The position numbers and the translations under genes were made by a program. From contig NZ_JAJFAY010000006.1 in NCBI RefSeq assembly GCF_021083305.1, forward strand, positions 62,001 through 126,000: a DNA stretch of 64,000 nt. Direction: 5' to 3'. Shown piece after piece: positions 60,181 through 64,000 of the stretch. Positions within the stretch are counted from its first letter, which is position 1; the number at the start of each line of letters is the position of its first letter. The stretch is from Haladaptatus sp. DYF46 (GTDB lineage Archaea; Halobacteriota; Halobacteria; Halobacteriales; Haladaptataceae). The notes below the pieces were generated by a model. The model worked only from the letters and a program-made list of their open reading frames with translations, ran no database searches and was not told the DNA's origin.

Positions 60181-61737
60181 TCAGCGGCGCGGGGCGACGG
60201 AGTCGTCCTCGTCGCCGAGATTCCCGGCGAAGATTTGCTCGTCGACCCGCAGGAATCGGATTGCAAGGTCGGTGGCGGTGTTCCAAACGGCGCGTCGGAG
60301 TGCCGCGGGTTCGGCGACCGGGCTCTCGGTGAGGACGTCTCGTATCTCGCCACGGGTGGAGTCCACCCCGATCGCATCACGACCCGTAGAGTGTGCAGCC
60401 ACGAGACGGGCGATGGCCGTCCAGCCATCCAATCCGCCGTTCCGAGCGAGCGCCCGTGGTACCGCGAGGAGCCCGTCCGCGAACGCTTCGACGGCGAGTT
60501 GCTCCTTCCCGGCGACGGACGGTGCGTGGTCGTGAATCGCTCGGGCCGCACCGACTTCGACCGCCCCTGCTCCGGGGACGACGCGTCCGTCCGTCCGCGC
60601 GGTGGCGGCCGCATGGACGGCAGCCTCGACCGACCGCTCGAAGGCGTCGGTCGAACGAGGGTCAGGTGCGCGGCAGAACAGCGTGTAGACGGGGGAAGTA
60701 TCCGCCCGGACGTGAACCATGTCGTGACCCGCGTGGCGATTTACCAAGACGGAGCCGTCACCGAGCGTCTCCCGGGAGACGTCATCCAACGAGGGGACGA
60801 CCACCGCTCCCGTCGCACGCGCGAGGAGGGCGATGTCCGCTTCGTCGAGCGCCGAGAACGCGATGATACCCCGGTTGGCGAGCATGGTGACGACGCGGTC
60901 GTTGACCCCACCGGTCGTGAAAACCGCCCGACACCCCGCGTCGACGACGCGATCCAACGTTTCGATGAACGACGCGCGCTCCCGGTCGCCCACGGCCGCA
61001 CGGGTCTCGAACCCGTCCACCGAGAAGGCGCGCTCGGACCCGTCCAGTTCGGAAACGTGAGGGACATCGACCTTGCCGGAGAGCACCGCGACACCGGCCT
61101 TTCCGACGTTCCGCGGCATCGACCGGACGTCCGGTGACGTATCGACGACGACGCCGGGGACGAGTTTCGATTCGGCGGACGCCGCCCCGACGTGCGAGAC
61201 CACCGTCACGTTTCGACCGACGTCGGACCCCGGTTCTGCGGCAGCGAGAACGGTATCGACCGCCTCGGTGACGAGGGACGCGGTCATCTCGCGAACTGCC
61301 GGGTCACGCGTTCCGGTCAACGCCGTCGCCGCAACGGCCTCCGCGCCGACCGCCGAAAGGGGGCGTGCGTGCGTTCCGACGTACTCGTCCGCCACGGTCA
61401 TCGCCGCGCGATATCCCCGCTCGATGACCGTCGGGTGACATCCCAGTTCCGCCAGCCGATTCGCCTCGCGGAGAAGACCCCCAAGCACCGTCACGACCGA
61501 ACTCGCGCCGTCCCCGTGTACCTCGTGAAATCCCTCGACCCCCGTACGGAGGAGTTCTACAGAGGGGTTCGAGACGTCGAGTCTCTCGATAACGGCGGAC
61601 CCGGCGGCCGTCGTCGTGACCGTCCCGTCCGCCTCTACGACGAGTTTGTTCGCGCCGAACGGCCCGAGCGTCGAATCGACGACGTCGCACACCGCCCGCA
61701 CGTCGCCGAGGAGTTCGAATCCATCACCGTTTGTCAT
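60181..61737 (-). CDS. Divergent group II chaperonin paralogue 3, probably impaired ATPase
   Basis: The 518-residue protein is the shortest of the three chaperonin relatives. LGPFGANKL (24-32) and QLAVEAFADGL remain. GDGTT is GDGAS (75-79), and the helix that normally reads VEDAL reads VEAAV, so the second catalytic Asp is Ala372. GGGA is GAGA (389-392). Loss of both signatures suggests it binds but hardly hydrolyses ATP, and it may act as a regulatory or structural subunit of a mixed ring. It is tail to tail with paralogue 2 with no spacer, and divergent from the binding-protein gene at 61880. A TATA-like box (about 61766-61774) precedes the ATG. Confidence 0.82.
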   Translation of the reverse strand: MTNGDGFELLGDVRAVCDVVDSTLGPFGANKLVVEADGTVTTTAAGSAVIERLDVSNPSVELLRTGVEGFHEVHGDGASSVVTVLGGLLREANRLAELGCHPTVIERGYRAAMTVADEYVGTHARPLSAVGAEAVAATALTGTRDPAVREMTASLVTEAVDTVLAAAEPGSDVGRNVTVVSHVGAASAESKLVPGVVVDTSPDVRSMPRNVGKAGVAVLSGKVDVPHVSELDGSERAFSVDGFETRAAVGDRERASFIETLDRVVDAGCRAVFTTGGVNDRVVTMLANRGIIAFSALDEADIALLARATGAVVVPSLDDVSRETLGDGSVLVNRHAGHDMVHVRADTSPVYTLFCRAPDPRSTDAFERSVEAAVHAAATARTDGRVVPGAGAVEVGAARAIHDHAPSVAGKEQLAVEAFADGLLAVPRALARNGGLDGWTAIARLVAAHSTGRDAIGVDSTRGEIRDVLTESPVAEPAALRRAVWNTATDLAIRFLRVDEQIFAGNLGDEDDSVAPRR

Positions 61738-61847
61738 GCCTATTCCGTGACTGCCCCCGGCCTTAGGTTTATCGTGGTTCGTCGGTTTCGAATCGAATCA
61801 TCGAGGTTTTGTTTGGAGCGAAGTGAACGATGATTAATCGGCAAAGT

Positions 61848-61856
61848 TTATTATAC
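61848..61856 (+). promoter_or_regulatory. TATA box of sugar transporter locus D
   Basis: TTTATTATA is centred 28 bases before the ATG at 61880. The promoter is divergent from that of chaperonin paralogue 3, 142 bases away. Confidence 0.7.
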
Positions 61857-61879
61857 CCTCTTGTTCAAGTAATGATGGG

Positions 61880-63424
61880 ATGCCATTAGATAACACTGGC
61901 CAGAACGAAGACAGGTCCCTTTCCCGTCGGACATTTGTCAAGGGAACGGGTGCCACGGCCGCGACGGGGGCACTCGGTGCCCTCGCCGGTTGCTCCAGCG
62001 GTGGAAACGACGGCGACGGCAACGGCGGAGACGGAAACAACGATGGAGATGGAAACAACGACGGCGGTGGCGGCTCCGGTTCGACCACCATCCAGTTCAT
62101 CTCCGGGATGGCCGCCGAGAACTCCGACATTCGAAAGCACTATCAGGATTCGATGAAGGATTTCCAGGAGAAAAACGGGTCGGTAAAGATCAACCTGCAA
62201 GCGGTCTCATACGGGGACATCAAGACGAAACTGTCCTCGACCGTCAACGCCGGGAACCCACCGGCGATAGCGGAGGGAGGCGCACTCGGACTGAAATTCT
62301 TCAATCAGGGGAAAGTGCCCAATCACAAGCCGTTTTACGAGAAGACGAAGGGCATGCCCGACAACCTGACCGCCGCGAACAAGGAATCCGCCCAGTTCCG
62401 CGGGGACTACTGGTCCGGCGGTGCACAGCGCCACACGAACACCAACCTCGGGATCAACGTGCAAGCGTTCAAGAAGGCGGGTGTCAGCAACCCGAAGAAG
62501 GACCTCGCCACGTGGAGCGATTTCTACGGCTATCTCGAAAAGATCGACAAGAACCAGGACATCATCGCCTGGGAGGAGACGGGCGTCTACAACGACCTCG
62601 AATCCTACTGGGGCGAGGCACGGACCGCATACACCGACGGGACCGACCCGTGGATTCGCGGCGACCCGAAAAACCCGGACATAGTCGTCGGGAGCGACCA
62701 CAAGGACGCGCCGAAGACCGACGGCATGGTCAAAAACTGCATCAAGCTCGCGAAGAAGTTCTCGAGCAAGAAGTCCGCGTCGCGGGGTGACGAGGAGATA
62801 CCGTCGCTCATGCTCACCGACCGCGTCGCGTCCTTCATGTACGCGACGCCGACCGCAAACCGCTGGCGGCAGGTCAAATCGGACGTCAAGTTCGGGTGGC
62901 AGGGCGGCGACGGTGACGTGATGTTGCTGCCGGACCCGAAACTCGACCCGGACTACGGCTCCAAGGTCGGTATTTCCGAACTCGAAGGTGTCTCCGGGGA
63001 ACACGGCGGTCACATGTGGGCCGTAGAACAGCAGACGTCGATCCTCGACACCAGCGACAAGAAAAAGAAAGCGGCGTGGGACCTCAACATGTACCTGCTC
63101 ACCGACGAAGACTTCGCGCTTCCCGCGTGGGGCGAGTACTACGAGGCGATTCCCGGTTACGCCCCGATGAGCGACAAGCTGACCGAACAGTACGGCGACA
63201 AACTCGCGTCGTGGACCACGACGGCCATCGATAACGTGGACAAGTACGGAAGCCAATACGCGACGACCGGAGCGGCGTGGGACGTGAAGGGAACCAGTGA
63301 TATTCGCTGGAATAACATCAACAAGACCATCTCGTCGGCCATAGCAGGTCAGGTTTCCGCGGAGGAAGCTCCGAAGAAGATCAACCAGAAGATCAAGAAA
63401 ACGTTAAAGGAACAGAACAAATAA
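61880..63424 (+). CDS. CUT1-type sugar-binding lipoprotein, locus D
   Basis: The 514-residue protein has a twin-arginine signal (SRRTFVKG) and lipobox (LAGC, Cys near 38). A long Asp/Asn/Gly linker (about 42-68) follows, which keeps the sugar-binding domain away from the membrane and is common in haloarchaeal lipoproteins. The mature part has the family-1 fold (SVKINLQAVSYGDIKTKL; GNPPAIAEGG). It is followed by a MalF-type permease after 83 bases, so it starts an operon that leaves the window. Its promoter is divergent from that of a chaperonin paralogue. Confidence 0.93.
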   Translation: MPLDNTGQNEDRSLSRRTFVKGTGATAATGALGALAGCSSGGNDGDGNGGDGNNDGDGNNDGGGGSGSTTIQFISGMAAENSDIRKHYQDSMKDFQEKNGSVKINLQAVSYGDIKTKLSSTVNAGNPPAIAEGGALGLKFFNQGKVPNHKPFYEKTKGMPDNLTAANKESAQFRGDYWSGGAQRHTNTNLGINVQAFKKAGVSNPKKDLATWSDFYGYLEKIDKNQDIIAWEETGVYNDLESYWGEARTAYTDGTDPWIRGDPKNPDIVVGSDHKDAPKTDGMVKNCIKLAKKFSSKKSASRGDEEIPSLMLTDRVASFMYATPTANRWRQVKSDVKFGWQGGDGDVMLLPDPKLDPDYGSKVGISELEGVSGEHGGHMWAVEQQTSILDTSDKKKKAAWDLNMYLLTDEDFALPAWGEYYEAIPGYAPMSDKLTEQYGDKLASWTTTAIDNVDKYGSQYATTGAAWDVKGTSDIRWNNINKTISSAIAGQVSAEEAPKKINQKIKKTLKEQNK

Positions 63425-63507
63425 TCGGTCCAGCTGAATCGTCGACAACTGTTACACGAATAACTATCCAAATCTTTTTGACAGGGGGTATCCAGTGTTT
63501 AGGTAAC

Positions 63508-64000
63508 ATGGCGCAAGCTGCACAGAGTGCCGAAGAAATTCGACGGAAGTACGGACTGACTGAGGAGTCGGTCTGGGACCGTCTGAAACGGAATTGGACC
63601 GGTTACCTGTTCATACTCCCGACGTTCATAATGTTCGCCTTGCTGTTCTACATTCCCATGGTTCAGGGAGTGTGGTTGACGTTTACAAACGCCCAACTCG
63701 GTGGTGGCGGGAGTTTCATCGGCCTCGAAAACTATCAGTGGATGATTACAAACGACCTGTTCGTCTTCGCCCTTGGTTGGTCTATCGTCTTCGTTTTCTC
63801 GACGACGCTTCTCCAACTCGGGCTTGGTATGCTTGCGGCCATCCTCCTGAGCGAAGTCAGGGAAGGCTCCCGGGAGTGGTTGAGCGCGATCATCATGTCC
63901 CCGTACTTCTCCGCACCGCTCGCGGGCGGGGTCGTTTGGATGTGGTTCCTGAGCCCCGACTTCGGATTCCTCGCCAAATTTTTGGCCGACATCGGGATAC
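63508..64000 (+). CDS. CUT1-type sugar ABC transporter permease (MalF family), N-terminal part (3' end outside window)
   Basis: The frame opens with ATG at 63508 (MAQAAQSAEEIRRKYG) and stays open to the right edge, giving 164 codons. Three membrane segments are visible: TGYLFILPTFIMFALLFYIP (about 31-50), ALGWSIVFVFSTTLLQLGLG (about 92-111) and a third after LSAIIMSPY near 130. This is the usual start of a MalF-type permease. It belongs to the transporter begun by the binding protein at 61880. The partner permease and ATPase would lie downstream. Confidence 0.85.
   Translation, partial: MAQAAQSAEEIRRKYGLTEESVWDRLKRNWTGYLFILPTFIMFALLFYIPMVQGVWLTFTNAQLGGGGSFIGLENYQWMITNDLFVFALGWSIVFVFSTTLLQLGLGMLAAILLSEVREGSREWLSAIIMSPYFSAPLAGGVVWMWFLSPDFGFLAKFLADIGI

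Noticed and set aside
1-64000. CRISPR arrays, tRNA or rRNA genes, insertion sequences
   Set aside because: No regularly spaced repeats, no cloverleaf-like or rRNA-like segments and no transposase motifs were found on reading both strands.

Overview
The window comes from a halophilic archaeon (Halobacteria). Its proteins are strongly acidic. Most genes that begin a transcription unit have an AT-rich TATA-like box centred about 25-30 bases before the start codon, the usual layout of leaderless haloarchaeal transcripts. Binding proteins carry twin-arginine signals followed by a lipobox, there are group II chaperonin relatives, and the beta-galactosidase closely resembles Haloferax BgaH. The genus cannot be fixed from sequence alone. 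No tRNA, rRNA, CRISPR array or insertion sequence was seen.

Nearly the whole window is a carbohydrate and sugar-acid catabolic island. Region 1 (1-10.6 kb) holds a CUT1-type sugar transporter whose parts lie on both strands around a divergent chaperonin gene, then a membrane protein, a GH42 beta-galactosidase, a ThuA-like protein and an IclR regulator. Region 2 (10.7-20.7 kb) holds an enolase-superfamily dehydratase, a LUD-type L-lactate oxidation pair, a UxuA-like mannonate dehydratase, a three-gene UxaA (altronate dehydratase) family set, an aldo/keto reductase and an SMP-30 lactonase. Region 3 (20.7-32.8 kb) holds two CUT2 (ribose-type) transporters, two F420-type luciferase-like oxidoreductases, a fumarylacetoacetate-hydrolase-family enzyme, a COG3618 lactonase-type amidohydrolase and a Gfo/Idh oxidoreductase. 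Region 4 (32.8-48 kb) holds a second IclR regulator flanked by recurring 15-bp palindromes, two further enolase-superfamily enzymes, an HpcH/HpaI aldolase, two tandem LarA-type epimerase homologues, a ThDP enzyme, a cupin, an SDR and a four-carbon acid sugar kinase. Region 5 (48-64 kb) holds a complete CUT1 transporter operon, sugar-acid dehydrogenases, an MFS carrier, a glucarate dehydratase/DapA-family pair, two more divergent chaperonin genes placed tail to tail, and the start of a fifth transporter.

The genes fit convergent oxidation of sugars and uronic acids. Lactonases open sugar lactones. Four enolase-family enzymes plus UxuA and UxaA dehydrate the acids. Aldolases, a dehydratase-decarboxylase candidate and a diketo-acid hydrolase candidate cleave the 2-keto-3-deoxy products. 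The LUD pair could oxidise L-lactate released by a deoxysugar branch. These substrate assignments are inference.

The most unusual features are three divergent thermosome-like chaperonins embedded beside sugar transporters, one of which has lost a catalytic aspartate; a UxaA-family enzyme split into subunits whose missing motifs are complementary; and a probable IclR operator repeated four times around one catabolic module.
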